From NCBI RefSeq assembly GCF_019703515.2, contig NC_059362.1:42089826-42153825 (forward strand): DNA of 64,000 bases. The letters run 5' to 3'. The position numbers and the translations under genes were made by a program. Under the pieces are notes generated by a model. The model ran no database searches. It worked only from the letters and a program-made list of their open reading frames with translations, and had not been told where the DNA came from. Below, piece after piece: positions 35,046 to 47,379 of this stretch. Each line of letters starts with the position of its first letter. Positions within the stretch are counted from its first letter, which is position 1. This stretch comes from Myxocyprinus asiaticus (lineage: Eukaryota; Chordata; Actinopteri; Cypriniformes; Catostomidae).

Positions 35046-36076
35046 TGATTGACTGATTGAACTACATAAACACAAGTGGAATTGTATATTATGTGTATTA
35101 CATCTGTTGCATGATCTGTATTTACTACTTTTTGATCAGTGTGATCAGAAAATTTCGAAATAAATTTTCCAAAAATTTTTCTGCATTTTCTGTACAACCG
35201 TTAGAGGAAACTGACATGCCAATTAATTGCGGTATAATCCATTTCAGAAAACTTCACCCCTAAATGGCACATAAAAATGAAACTGTGGTTGGTTGCTTTA
35301 CCTGTTAGTCAGATCACTAAGTGGGCTGTTCTTGGCCAGAAAAAGCCGCATTGAGGACCAGACATGCTCTGAAAGACCTGATGGGGTCAATTTAATCAAA
35401 ATAACAACACACGCTTTAAAAACCATTACGGTGCGTTAGGAGGGCAATACATTTGATTGACTTCATGTCAAGAAAGATTCCACTTTCAAATTGTGAAATA
35501 AAGACTGAATGGCCTTGTATAAACCCATCACCTTCTGTGAGCGGTATCACTGGAAACAACTAAATGAACTAAAGTGATGTTTGAAAGCACTTACTTACAC
35601 CAAACCTGAAAATCACTGACATAGACTAAATGTGAAGACAGGGACAGTCTGCAGTTGCATTAAACTCTGACACCCATACTAAAGTTGCAAATATTGATTT
35701 TGATGGATAGATAAAAATGCCTTGTAAAACGAATATTTCTGGCTATAAAACCTGATGAGCCACGTTCAAAGACATTGTAAAGTTGCTTATTTATGCACAC
35801 CGTTAACCACACAGGTCTCGAAATCTATATTAATATGTCAGTTAATCATTGTATCGTTCGTAGACTGATTGTTATGTTGCTTGGCAACCACAAACAGCCT
35901 GCTGTTAGGCTAATGAACTAATATTACTTGGCAGAAGAATTGTTTATTTTAATACATTTATTTTTGGTTTCTTTTATCATACTGCAATACAGTATAATTT
36001 TTTTCCTTTTTGAAATTTTACAGTATAAATCACTATCCATTTTTGTTGCATGGAAAAGAGCAGCTGAGACATTGTA
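35046..36076. other. No gene recognised
   Basis: Unique-looking AT-rich DNA. Confidence 0.4.
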
Positions 36077-36080
36077 TTAA

Positions 36081-36225
36081 CCCTTTAAGCTCTGTTTAAG
36101 GTGTTTTTAAAGATTTCCTGTTTCAGTGGCGTACCCAAAATAAAAGGCTTATTACTCGACAAAAAATAAATAAAAATAAAAAAAAAACAAGAAGGGTCAT
36201 GTGTTTGGCATCATTGTTTGACATA
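36081..36225. mobile_element. Dispersed ~1.1-kb repeat, copy B left part
   Basis: TTAA at 36077-36080 is followed by CCCTTTAAGCTCTG, the same as copy A at 13957. The right part of the repeat appears at 38665-38850, so the copy has been opened by later insertions, including the Tc1/mariner element at 36306. Confidence 0.55.
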
Positions 36226-36305
36226 GCAGTGGGCAATATGACCAAAATCTTATATCACAATATGAGTACATTTTATATCACAATAACGATATATATCACA
36301 ATATA

Positions 36306-37889
36306 CAACCCCAATTCCGAAAAAGTTAAGACAGTATGAAAAATGTTAATAAAAACAAAAAGGACTGATTTGTAATTTATATTCACCCTTTGCTATATTG
36401 AAAGCACTACAACTACACGTTATATGATTGTTTTTTGAAAATGTGCAATAATTTCAAATCAGATGATTGCAACACGCTCCAAAAAGTTGGAACAGTCGAG
36501 TGTTTCCCACTGTGAAACATCACCATTTCTTCTAATAACACTTATTAAGCATTTGTGCACTGAAGACACAAGTTTGTTAAGTTTAGAAAGTTGAACTTTC
36601 CCTCATTCATCCATTATGTAAGTCTTTAGCTGCACAATTGTACGGGGTCTTCATTGCCGTATGGTGTGCTTCATAATGCGCCACACATTCTCAATTGGAG
36701 ACAGGTCAGGACTGCAGGCAGGCCAATCTAGCACCTGCACTCTCTGCTTACACAGCCATGCATTTTAAATCCAGGCAGTATGTGGTATGAAGTTGTCCTG
36801 ATGGAAAATGCAGGGACATCCCTGGAAAAATGGTGCTGAATGGCAGTATATGTTGCTCCAAAACTTGTACATATGTGTCTGCATTCATGGTGTTCTCACA
36901 GATGTGCGAGTTACCCATGCCGTGGGCACTGACACACCCCTGGCCCATACAGACACTGGCTTTTGGATCAGACCCTAATAACAGCTTGGATGGTCCTTTT
37001 CCTCTTTGGCCGAGAGGACATGGTGAATTTGTTTTTCAAAAACTTTTTGAAATGTGGACTCTTCAGACCTAAAAACACAGTTCCACTGTTCTACTTTCCA
37101 TCTAAGATGAGACCGAGCCCAGAGAATTCGGCAGCGCTTCTGGACAGTGTTGATGAAGGGCTTCTGCTTTGCATAGTAAAGTCTTAACTTGCATCTGTGG
37201 ATGCAGCGGCGAATGGTGTTGATTAAGAAAGGTTTACTAAAATTATCCCAAACCCATGTTCATGATATACATTACAGATGAATGATGTTTTTTAAGACAG
37301 TGTTGTCTGAGGGATCAGAGATCATGAGCATTTGGTTTTCGTCTTGCCCTTTACGCACCAAGATTTGACCAGATTCCTTGAATCTTTTAACTATATTGTG
37401 CACTGTAGAGGATGAAATGCCCAACATTTTTCACATTTGTATTTGGGGAATATTGTTCTCAAAGTGCTGGATTATTTGCTGAAGCATCTGTTGGCAAATT
37501 GACTTGAACGATCTTAAATTGACTTGCATAAAGTCTTGAACGATCCTTTTATCTTGAAGGACTAGGCTGTTTTTGGAGGCTCCTTATATACTATGACACA
37601 ATTGCCTCACCAGTTTAACATCTCCTGTTTCACATCATTGTTATTTCAACTCGTCAAATTGTTATTAGCCTTAAATTGCTCCTGTCTCAACTTTTTGGAG
37701 CATGTTGCAATCATCTGATTTGAAATTATTGTACATTTTCATAAAACAATGAAATTCAAGGAAAAACATAATCTAATGTGTAGTTGTAGTTCTTTCAATA
37801 TAGCAAAGAGTGAATATAATTTACAAATCACTTATTTTTGTTTTTATTAGCATTTTTCATGCTGTTCCAACTTTTTCAGAATTGGGTTG
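36306..37889 (-). mobile_element. Tc1/mariner element, 1.58 kb, CAACCCCAATTCCGA ends, copy 1
   Basis: TA lies at 36304-36305 and 37890-37891. The ends CAACCCCAATTCCGAAAAAG and CTTTTTCAGAATTGGGTTG are inverted, and the terminal repeats extend ~200 bp inward (GCAATAATTTCAAATCAGAT / ATCTGATTTGAAATTATTG). The same family, inverted, is at 43914-45455. The transposase runs on the minus strand. Confidence 0.92.
36560..37620 (-). pseudogene. Tc1/mariner transposase pseudogene, copy 1
   Basis: In order on the minus strand: a helix-turn-helix region (near 37330-37560), GVSAHGMG-like DDE-fold strings (36890-36945), the second catalytic Asp in HQDNFIPHTA (Asp codon at 36795-36797), and the Glu in [11 protein letters not shown] (36690-36692). 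The active-site residues that I can see are kept, but they lie in different frames, and CAA-TGA (36651-36653) stops the frame after IRQ. An intact family member would be about 340 residues. This copy is inactive. Confidence 0.8.
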
Positions 37890-37891
37890 TA

Positions 37892-38654
37892 GTTACTTTT
37901 TTTTTTTTTTTTTAAATCAATAAAATTGTATTAGATATTAACCATGTGTAGCAATGTGTAATTTTGAGTAATCCAATCAGTAATTAAATACTTTATAAAT
38001 GAAAACTACTTCATCTTATATAATTTTTCTTTATTTGCAAGTTGACAAACATAGTTATAAAAAAAAAACACATTTCAGTCTGATGATGTGCACTAATACT
38101 TTTTATTATTTAAATAATTATTATAATTATAATAATAATTATTATTATTATTATTAACTTTCCTCAAGAAACTTAACATATTCTCAAAGGAAATAAACAG
38201 TTAATTAGACTCTTAGTGTTTTTAGTAATCAATATAAAGAAAATATAATTTATAATGAATTAATTATATATAAATATCGGAAGGAAAATACAGTATGGAT
38301 GGTTTGTTTCCTGATGTCAAACATCATTCGAACTGAATTTTAGAAAGGAAATTTGAGTAGCAGGTGTGATCTGCGCTTTTTCGGTCACTGGAGCACAAAT
38401 TAAGGGAATGGGATGCCTTCAACACTTGCGCTCACTTGCGTGTTTCAGATTGCGCTTCCGTGCAACACTCGCACAAAACACAGCTGCCGTGTTTGGATGG
38501 GAGGCATGTTTGGAGTGCGGGATGAATCTCATTGAATTTGCTTTGATGGTTGCTCAAGCGAAATATCGGGCCTCAGAAGCGGATTCAGTGACATTTTCTT
38601 GCATTCTAGACATGCATTTCATCTAATGACACATGCAGCTGTTCCGTTTATTTT
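37892..38654. other. AT-rich, TTA microsatellite; no gene
   Basis: (TTA)n-like run at 38110-38155. A GC-richer spot at 38375-38600 holds an 86-codon plus frame without motif. Confidence 0.4.
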
Positions 38655-38860
38655 TCGTGAAGTTATAAGCGAAAATGTGGCATATAAGCAACACCAACAT
38701 AATTGTTAAACACATATACTTAGCTAGTACTCGCTATATTTTGTCTGCGAGTAAAAAAAATGGGCTGGTTGTATTCTACTCTTTGAGAGCTTTCCAACAA
38801 CATATGACTTTTGGATAAGTTTGATGTTTTTACTGATTGCAATAATGTGTATAGTGCAAT
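38655..38860. mobile_element. Dispersed repeat, copy B right part
   Basis: AAGCGAAAATGTGGCATATA through TTTGAGAGCTTTCCAACAAC to GATGTTTTTACTGATTGCAA matches 14825-15025 in the same orientation. Confidence 0.65.
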
Positions 38861-39009
38861 ATTTTTGTAAATAAATTATCAAAATGGAACACTTCTGATT
38901 TGTCTGCAAAGTTTTTGTCATAATGCCTGCATGCATCGGAAAGTAGAGCTTCTAAGCTTTCAAACAATACCTATCTTGTATTGGTCACGACCATTGCTAT
39001 TAATATTTT

Positions 39010-39120
39010 GAAGATTAATTTTTTCTCTATTTGCATTCCACAGAAAAAAAAAAAAGGTAATTGAATAACAGGTTTGGAACTACATGAGGGTGAGTAAACG
39101 ATGACAGATTTTTCATTTAT
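39010..39120. mobile_element. Right-arm fragment of the palindromic TTAA MITE
   Basis: TTCCACAGAAAA, then GGTTTGGAACTACATGAGGG and GAGTAAACGATGACAGATTT, is the right arm. Nothing of the left arm is present. Confidence 0.75.
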
Positions 39121-39122
39121 TA

Positions 39123-39507
39123 GCTAATTATTTCTTAGTTCACTGCAGCGTTAATCTTGCTTAATCTCCTGTTTGGTTTCAAATCCAAGAAGTCAGTAAA
39201 AGCTCCCTATTTAGCCTAGTATTAATGTTTAGGTTTTTGTTTTTAATGATGTAGAACAGTGTGAGTTTTCAAAGGACTTTTTATGCAGAAGGACGAGCAT
39301 CAGTTATTGGAACGCATAAAGACAAAATGACTTGCGCATTTTGAAATCTCTGTCATCGAATCTCAGCATCTGCAAATGCCATTCCTTATTAATATTTATA
39401 AATCCCATTGAAATCACCCCACAGCACAAAAACAAAATCCTATTTTAGATGCAGAAATAAAGAAATCAAACAAATGGAGGGTTGAAAAAAGTCGTACCTC
39501 AACAACT

Positions 39508-39555
<48 letters not shown>

Positions 39556-40178
39556 TTGAAAATGCCCCAAAGCTTTAATTAATAGAATGTTGTCAAAATT
39601 CAAAAAACAGATGTCACTGTTAGGCTACAGTACACCTGTTTGCATACGGAATTGTGATTGGTTTTGTCTTCCTTGTATATACAGTATTTAACCATTTATA
39701 GCCACTTTTTCACTGCATTGTGTTGGCGATGTTACCATGCCAATAACGTTTCTTGAATATTGAGAGAAAGAACAAGAAAGAGAGACAGAGAGAGAGAGGT
39801 AAAGGGAGAGGAAAACATGGGACTGTTCTCTATTCTAAATAGCTAATTGTCACTTCAAACAAGCCAAACATTTGTTCTGCGATGAGACAAAGCTTTCATG
39901 AGTGACAACAAAAGAGTCATGGGCCACTCGAGCCACAAAACCAGCAAATCGCAAATAATGTTCACTCCCAACTACCAATGCAGTGTTACAGAGGTAATGA
40001 TTGCAGCGACAAATCTTGAAAATGTGAGTTCAGTGACACTCCAAATCCCTGAAAAATTTCTTAAATGTGTAATTATGTGCTCTAAAATATCTGTGTGCCA
40101 TCCCCCTCTTTTAAAAGGCACAATGGCGAGTCCACTGATCGAACATTCACTCAAATTACACTGGACATGCCAGTTTTC
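39123..40178. other. No gene recognised; (CA)n at 39511-39551
   Basis: Contains the CA microsatellite 39511-39551. The frames at 39898-40182 lack motifs. Confidence 0.4.
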
Positions 40179-40182
40179 TTAA

Positions 40183-40502
40183 AGATGCACTGGGTAATTA
40201 TTGCAATGCTAAAATTATTTCTTATAAATCGCAGCTTAATATGCAGAGACAGCTAAAAAATAAAACATTCGTAGGTTGATTTTATAAAAACTGTGGCTTT
40301 GTGGTACTTTCAAAACACTGATCTATTTTTTGAGCATCCCGACCCACACAGCAATCAATGCCGTCAGTTTGACGCAGGACTATATGTTTGACTGACTAAT
40401 AGCAGATGGGGAGGAGCATTTGGGAAACTTGTTTGAAAACAATCATTATTTTTACAATTCTGTTAGTAGATGCTTGTGGCACAGAAATTATACACTTCAC
40501 CT
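40183..40502. mobile_element. 320-bp TTAA-flanked MITE (ATGCACTGGG family)
   Basis: TTAA at 40179-40182 and 40503-40506 flank AGATGCACTGGGTAATTA and GAAATTATACACTTCACCT. A related copy is at 51953-52233, sharing ATATGCAGA(G/C)ACA, CATAGGTT/CGTAGGTTGATTTT, CTGTGGC..TGGTAC and the terminal string. Confidence 0.7.
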
Positions 40503-40506
40503 TTAA

Positions 40507-41309
40507 ATCAGTAGGGCAGAAATGGACTGGTATTAGTGTAGCTTTTTCAGAAACAAAGCTATTACTGATATTCAGTAGAACATCACAACTGCTATGCAAG
40601 TGTGATAGTGCTTTTATAGAACAGTTCTATAAACAAGACTCTCCACTATTCAGCGTTTACCATCTTTATGAGGGTATAAGCTTTTGAGTGCTGTATAGGC
40701 AGGGAGGAGAAAACACAGATTAATTGCCTAGGAGATCTCTCCAGCTAGGCCACTGTACCAAAGAATAGCAGCCAATGTAAATGTAAAAAGTGAAGAGACT
40801 CATAAAAGCTGTACTCTTCAATATATGAAAAGGCGCAGCTGGTAGAATATTTGCTGTCATATGAGCAGAGGAGACTTGAATAAAATTTTACAGAGTGAGT
40901 GAGAGAGATTGTGTATGTGTGTGTGTGTGCACGTGTATAAATTAATGCATGCACACTATTTAGCCCCACTCTTCTAGCTGAGCTCCTAATGCATCCTAGG
41001 ATATATTATGTGGTAGACTTTGAAGGCTGCGTAATTAAATGAACACATGAACAAAGGATGATGGGGCATTATGAAGTGAACCGTAGCTCTCTGTGGTGCT
41101 GGAGGGAAGAGAGAGAGCAAGCGGGAGCTTTATTTTAGAAGCGCAAATGCTATCCCACAGGCTCTGCTCAGTCTACAGCTGGGCACCTATGCCACTGACC
41201 ACATGTGCCCTCCTGGCTCAAACGAGGAGGAGAGAGAGACACATACAGAAATATAGAGATAAGAAAGAGGCAGAAATAACCAGAAAACTAGGAGTAGTGC
41301 TATCAACAC
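40507..41309. other. No gene recognised
   Basis: Unique-looking, with a short TG run near 40913. 41080-41290 is purine-rich and grades into the GACA/GATA array. Confidence 0.4.
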
Positions 41310-42152
41310 ACTAGACAGACAAACAGACAGACCGACAATGCGACTGACCGAGACAGAGCAACAGACACACAGACAGAAAAAGCTAGACAGACAGACAGGC
41401 AGACAGACAGATACACAGACAGACAGAACAGTAGTGATAGATAGAGTCACAGACAGAGAGATAGACTGACAGTGACAAAGACAAGAGTGACAGAGAGATA
41501 GAGCGAGTGATAGAGCAACAGACAGATAGATAGAGCGGCTGGGTGACAGACAGACCGACAGATAGATAGATAGATAGATAGACAGATTTGGATGGATGGA
41601 TGGATGGACGGATGGACAGACAGAGCAACAGAGTAAATGATAGAGCAAGCAACAGACATACATACAGACAGACAGACACAAAGACAGACAGACAGAACAG
41701 TAGGGTGATAGACAGAGTGACAAACAGAGATAGACTGACGGTGAATCACAGAGACAGACAGAGTGATAGAGAGACAGAGCAAGTGATAGAGCGACAGACA
41801 GAGTGGCAGAGCAACAGATAGATCGACAGAGCAATAGATTAAACGACAGAGCAAGCAACAGACAGACAGACAGAACAGTAGAGTGATAGAGTGACAGTAA
41901 GTCAGAGACAGACAGAGTGACAAAGAGATAGAGTGAGTGATAGACCGACAGACAGATAGAGAGTGACAGATAAATAGAGTAAATGATCAAGTGAGCGATA
42001 GACAGACAGACAGACAGACCGATAGAGCGACAGAGTGAAAGAGCAATAGATACAGTGACAGACAGACAAAATGATAGGGGGAGTGATAAACAGACAGACA
42101 GAATGATAGAGGATCAGACAGATACAGACAGAATGATAGAGTGACAGACAAA
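41310..42152. repeat. Degenerate GACA/GATA satellite, ~840 bp
   Basis: Irregular mixture of (GACA)n and (GATA)n with GAGCAACAGA, GAGTGA and AGTAGAGTGATAGA interruptions, which show a vague higher-order period. A 267-codon Cys/Leu/Ser frame on the minus strand is just its translation. Sequences of this type (Bkm-like) are often polymorphic and occur on sex chromosomes in some vertebrates. Confidence 0.9.
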
Positions 42153-42965
42153 TCAAAATAATTGTTAGTTGTGGCACTAAAATGAAGCGAACAGCACTTT
42201 CCATTGTTGGAACCTAATTATGTGGCACTTACCTTGACGATGCAAAACACATCAAAGTTCGAACCCAAATGATACAATCTCCTGCAGGCACAAGAGGACA
42301 ATCAACCCAAGTAGAGAACTCTGTACCTTCTTCCCAATGGTCTATTAGGATTAACCTCATGCAAAACGTAGCACACTTACAGCAGATATACTGTAGCAAT
42401 TTAATGGTGGAGATGTCCAGAAAAATAACAGAAAATCAACTCATACATCAGAGGAACCCAAAAAGGCAGATGCTGATGCAAACTGGTATTTTCGTCAGAT
42501 AGCAGCTTGAGTCCTGATGCAGAGAGGAGCACATCCTCATACAAATTGGGTGTAGCCAAATCCATGCAAACAGTCTGCCCCAATCTGATGTCAAATCTCA
42601 TGGTCCTGCAATGTATCAAACCTGCGGAATCTCTTCAGCAAAATACAAGATCAGCCATAAAGCGCAAGGGGGCAAAAATCCCATTACAGAGGTCGGAAGC
42701 ATCACTCTTGCTTGGCATCCATCCATTGATAGGCCAAATGGTTCCTTTCTGAAATTAAAATCAGTCGCTTTGAATCATGAATCACATTCTGTTTGGGCCA
42801 TTTAATATTCACTCAAGAATGTAAATTAGAATGTCCTCCTCCACAATGTCTTGACCAGTAATTCACAGGTTAAAACGAACTAATTGTCAGTAGGGCAGGA
42901 AGTCTCTGAGTGGTACTTTATATGGCCAAAAATATGTGGATAACCAAACATCACACCCATACTAG
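42153..42965. other. No gene recognised
   Basis: Unique-looking. 42500-42760 is moderately GC-rich with overlapping short frames but no motif. Confidence 0.35.
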
Positions 42966-43913
42966 GGATGTGCAAGACTACCAATTTTCATAATCGACTA
43001 GTCGGATGGTTGTTTGAACAACTAGTCCACTAACTGGTGTTAAGGATAATAATATAATATTAGGCCCCGTTATGGTCATGTGACACCGATCAGAAATGTT
43101 TCAGAGGGATATCCGGACACTAAGCGAAGCACTTCATCATGGTAACTAATGGATATTCAACCAATAAATAGGCTAAATAACTATTACAGCTAATTGCACA
43201 AAACAAAGAATGACACGCTTCTATGTTAACAGAAAGCGTTTGGAAATCTCAGGGCAATCCTCGCTGCCCATTTTCAAAAGTGCAGAACTACAAGATGATG
43301 CATGTAAACATCTAGTTCACGACATCAGGCAGTTTAACCTTTCTAACTGCAACTATTTATTTAAGCAGTGTCCGACAGACTCAGCAAAAGACATTAATCT
43401 CTCCAAAGCACCTCACAAATATGGGAATATTACTCAGAGCAGTGGATTTAAAATCTGACAGTGATCGTCTTGTAATATGTTGATGATGCAGTGCTTTGAT
43501 GGCTGTAACAGGAGCGGTGCATAAATTGACTAAAGACAGCATTAAAGAGAAGAACTTTTTGCAGAGGGTTTTACTGTACTGACTGTTATTCACTTTGAAG
43601 CACAGCAAGCTATCATCCCGCAAAAACGCTCTTCAAAAAGCTGCATCTCTCAATTAGCCTAATTTGATAATTGCGTCTCCCATTAAAACCACGTTTATAA
43701 ATAGTAAATTCATCTATTGTTTTCCTCACCAACCACTGGGTGGCACCATGATGATTCTGATTGCCGCTGGACAGTTTTCTGGTTCAAGTCTCCATTAGAA
43801 GCAATGTAAAAACTGCCCAAACAAGTGATCCAGATGGAGAACAACAACCATTTTAAGTGTTAGTTGGAGTAAAAATGCAGTGCAGTTGTTGGCTGTCATA
43901 ATGACTCAAAGTA

Positions 43914-45455
43914 CAACCCCAAACCCAAGTTGGGACAGTATGAAAAAGGAGTGATTTGTAAATTATATTCACTCTTTGCTATATTGAAAGAACTACAACT
44001 ACACATTATATGATGTTTTACTTTGTGAATTTCATCATTTTTTTGAAAATGTACAATAATTTCAAATCAGATGATTGCAACACACTCCAAAAAAGTTGAG
44101 ACGGGCAATTTAAGACTAATAACAATTTGATGAGTTGAAATAACAAGGCGATGTGAAAAGGAGATGTTAAACAGGTGAGGCAATTGTGTCATAATACTGT
44201 ATTCTGTACAAGGAGCCTCCAAAAACAGCCTAGTCCTTCAAGAGCAAGGATCGTTCAAGACTTGTCAATACAGCACTTTGAAAACAATTTTCTCCAAAGA
44301 AAAATTGGAAGGATTTTGGGCATTTCACCCTCTATATTGCACAATATATTTAAAAGATTCAAGGAATCTGGTCAAATCTTGGTGTGTAAAGGGCAAGACG
44401 AAAACCATTTCTGAATGTGTGTGATCTCTGACCCCTCAAACATCACTGTCTTAAAAAAACATCATTCATCTGTAATGTATATCAAGAACATGGGTTTAGG
44501 ATAACTTTAGTAAACCTTTGTTAGTCAACACCATTCACCGCTGCATCCACAGATGCAAGTTAAGACTTTACTATGCAAAGCAGAAGCCCTACATCAACAC
44601 TGTCCAGAAGCGCCGCTGACTTTTCTGGGCTCGGTCTCATCTTAGATGGAAAGTAGAACAGTGGAACTTTTCACATTTCAATTTTTTTTTGAAAAACAAA
44701 GTCGTTGTGTTATCCAGGCTAAAGATAAAAAGGGCCACCCAAGCTGTTATTAGCATCAGGTCCAAAAGCCAGTGGCTGTATGGGCCAGGGGTGTGTCAGC
44801 GCCCATGGCATGGGTAACTCGCACATCTGTAAGAACACCATAAATGCAGACACATATGTACAAGTTTTGGAGCAACATATACTGCCATCCAGCACTGTCT
44901 TTTCCAGGGACGTCCCTGCATTTTAGCAGGACATCTTCTAACCACATACTGCCCGGATTTCAAGTGCATGGCTGTGTAAGCAGAGAGTGCAGGTGCTAGA
45001 TTGTCCTGCCTGCAGTCCTGACCTGTCTACAATTGGGAATATGTGGCGCATTATGAAGCACACCATACGGCAACGAAGATCCCGTACAATTGTGCAGCTT
45101 AAGACCTACATAATGGATGAATGGGGGAAAATTCCACTTTTTAAACTTAAACTTGTGTCTTCAGTGTCCAAATGCTTAATAAATGTTAAATGTTATTAGA
45201 AGAAATTGTGATGTTTCACAGTAGTAAACACTCGACAGTCCCAACTTTTTTGGAGCAAGTTGCAATCATCTGATTTGAAATTACTGTACATTTTAAAAAA
45301 ACAAAAAAACAATGACATTCACAGGGTAAAACATCATATAATGTGTAGTTGTAGTGATTTCAATCTAGCAAAGGGTGAATATAATTTACATATCACTCAT
45401 TTTTGTTTTTATTAGCATTTTTCATACTGTCCCAACTTTTTCGGAATTGGGGTTG
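43914..45455 (+). mobile_element. Tc1/mariner element, 1.54 kb, CAACCCCA ends, copy 2
   Basis: TA lies at 43912-43913 and 45456-45457. The ends CAACCCCAAACCCAAGTTGG and CTTTTTCGGAATTGGGGTTG are inverted. It is the same family as 36306-37889 but in the opposite orientation, and lacks ~40 bp at several internal places. The transposase runs on the plus strand. Confidence 0.92.
44175..45199 (+). pseudogene. Tc1/mariner transposase pseudogene, copy 2
   Basis: A helix-turn-helix region is clear in the first frame (RKIGRILGISPSILHNIFKR, about 44300-44360). The second catalytic Asp is retained in QDIF (44930-44932) but is followed by TAA (44939-44941). In the C-terminal frame (44987-45199) the motif reads PDLSTIGNMWRIMKH, so the catalytic Glu is Gly (GGG, 45035-45037), while copy 1 still has GAG. 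Frameshifts separate the pieces. The protein is dead both structurally and catalytically. Confidence 0.82.
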
Positions 45456-45698
45456 TAGTTAATTATATCAACGTATCCAACCTCGGGCAACCGCTTTATG
45501 TCATCTACCTACTCGGGTGAGGCACTGTCAAACGACGGTCGTCGTGAATTCACTCGTTTTTCCATTTGGCAATTTTTTACAAATTTAATACTACTTTCAT
45601 TAAGAATTGTGGAACATTTCCACATTCAGAAAAAAGGTAGACAGACCAGACCCAATGCATTGACTAGTGGTAGAACTAACTGACTAGTCGGTGCAACC

Positions 45699-46975
45699 TC
45701 TACTATTCTGATATTCAGTATCAGAGTAGATAACGTTTCCCTTACTTTGGCAGTATTAAATCTGTTATTGTGATGGAAATCCTTCAAGATAAGCTAGGAC
45801 CTGTGAATCTTTCTGTGAAATACTGTAGCAGGATATCAACAGGCAGAATTCAATATTTTGTCTGCAGTTGCCTGTAAATATTTATGAAGTCAGAAAACAC
45901 CATCCATTGATAAGTTCAAGCATAACAAATATGTGGAGAGTCTGATTTCAAAGACTCCCAAACTATGTTGTCTGCCTTTACTGTCAATTATGTGGTCGAA
46001 AGGATAATTGATGTCCCGATGGTATTGCACGGTCATAAATAAAAGAAGGCAAAAGGCTGAAACGGTATTAAATATGGCTTGTGGAGAATACGAAATCAGT
46101 GCTAACAGAGGCAACAAACTATTGACTCAACAATGGCCTTTCAACCTCCTCTTTCCCCACAAATGCAACCCAGCATGCAAATCTAGACGAGAATCAAATT
46201 CATCATCCGCAGCAACATTTAAAAATACAAAGCAGCTGAAGTGTGGAAATTTTACACTTTTCATTGGGAACTGATTTTTCATTGTGTGAAAGCATTCAGT
46301 GGTGGGACGCTCTCCGCTTTGACGGTAGTCCCTTGACCTAGAATGCTGGTGGTCTTTGCATTTTTTACTTGTTTGAGCAATCTTTTTCACCGGCGCCTCA
46401 AGCGGCCCACATTTGATAGCAAACGATAAATTACCCAACTGTAAGGCTCAAGTCACAGGAGATGGAAGTAAAATACTGACGCCAAACCGCTCTCTCTCTC
46501 TCTCTGTCTTGAGCCTCGAGGTTTTATTCAGTCCAGTGGAAAATTTGTCAAAGAGCGAGCTTTTTTATGAGGTCTAATGGATCTTTGGTGGGAACACGTT
46601 TAAGGGTGCGATATGAAGAAAATACACAAACAATGTCACCTATTTTGGTCAATTTGTTTTGTAATTATTCCATTCACCAATAGGGACTCACAATTGACTC
46701 AATGAAATGGCCTTACTTGCAATGATGAATAAAATTTCTTTGTATAGCACTTTGTTCAACACATATTGTTCAAAAGACGCTTTACTGAAAATAGAAAAAA
46801 AGAGACATAAAAAAAAAAAATCAATTAAAAAATACTAATAAATAAATAAAACAAAAATCAATTAATTAATTATTTTAAATGCATTTTGCACATCAGATAA
46901 TTGAGAGACATAATAAACATTTGTTCAAAATTGCTAAGTCAATGGGTTGCTTGAACGACTAATAACTAGTCAGTC
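45699..46975. other. Mostly unique DNA; no gene established
   Basis: 46080-46440 has near-balanced composition and a 103-codon minus frame without motif. 46480-46505 is a CT-rich run. 46800-46870 is AT-rich. Confidence 0.35.
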
Positions 46976-46979
46976 TTAA

Positions 46980-47212
46980 GGGAACTGTTTACCCAAAAAA
47001 TTATAATTCTGTCATCTTTTTACTCACCCTCACCTTTTTCCAACACAAAAGGAGATTAGCCTCAGTCACCATTCACTTCCATTTTGTGGAAAACAAAAGC
47101 AATGACAATCAATGGAGACTAAGGCTAAAATTCTTCTTTCTTTTTGAGTTCAACAGAAGAAAGAAATTCACACAAGTTTGGAACAACATGAGTGTGAGTA
47201 AATTAAATTAAC
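46980..47212. mobile_element. Short palindromic TTAA MITE
   Basis: TTAA (46976-46979) then GGGAACTGTTTACCC. The central hairpin is CAGTCACCATTCACTTCC (about 47063) against ATCAATGGAGACTAAG (47107), and the right arm is GGAACAACATGAGTGTGAGT. The terminal CCTTTAA is eroded. Same short form as 7291-7525. Confidence 0.8.
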
Positions 47213-47379
47213 AGTTGAGATAAATTCACTACTCAACCTCATTAAACATCAACTAGTAGTCTGTTGGACTCAACATTTAGGAATTCTTCCCTCCAAAACA
47301 TTAGTTTTATTGTCAGATCTCCTTTTGTTCAGTTCTCTGCTCTGTAACTCTGATAAAACCTCCTGAAATTTCACACTTT

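Larger units (their letters stand above)
42966..45698. mobile_element. hAT-like element (CGACTAGTCGG), host of Tc1/mariner copy 2
   Basis: TAGGGATGTGCAAGAC with CGACTAGTCGG (42965-43010) is roughly inverted as CTGACTAGTCGGTGCAACC (45679-45697). These match my memory of a fish hAT family with CACCGACTAGTCG ends. No 8-bp duplication is evident. The Tc1/mariner element 43914-45455 sits inside. No transposase was seen. Confidence 0.4.

Noticed and set aside
36748..36948. 66-codon minus frame as an independent gene
   Set aside because: It is a piece of the broken Tc1/mariner transposase, out of frame at its end.
41187..41990. 267-codon minus-strand frame rich in Leu, Ser, Cys and Val
   Set aside because: It is the translation of the GACA/GATA satellite; neighbouring frames are open for the same reason.
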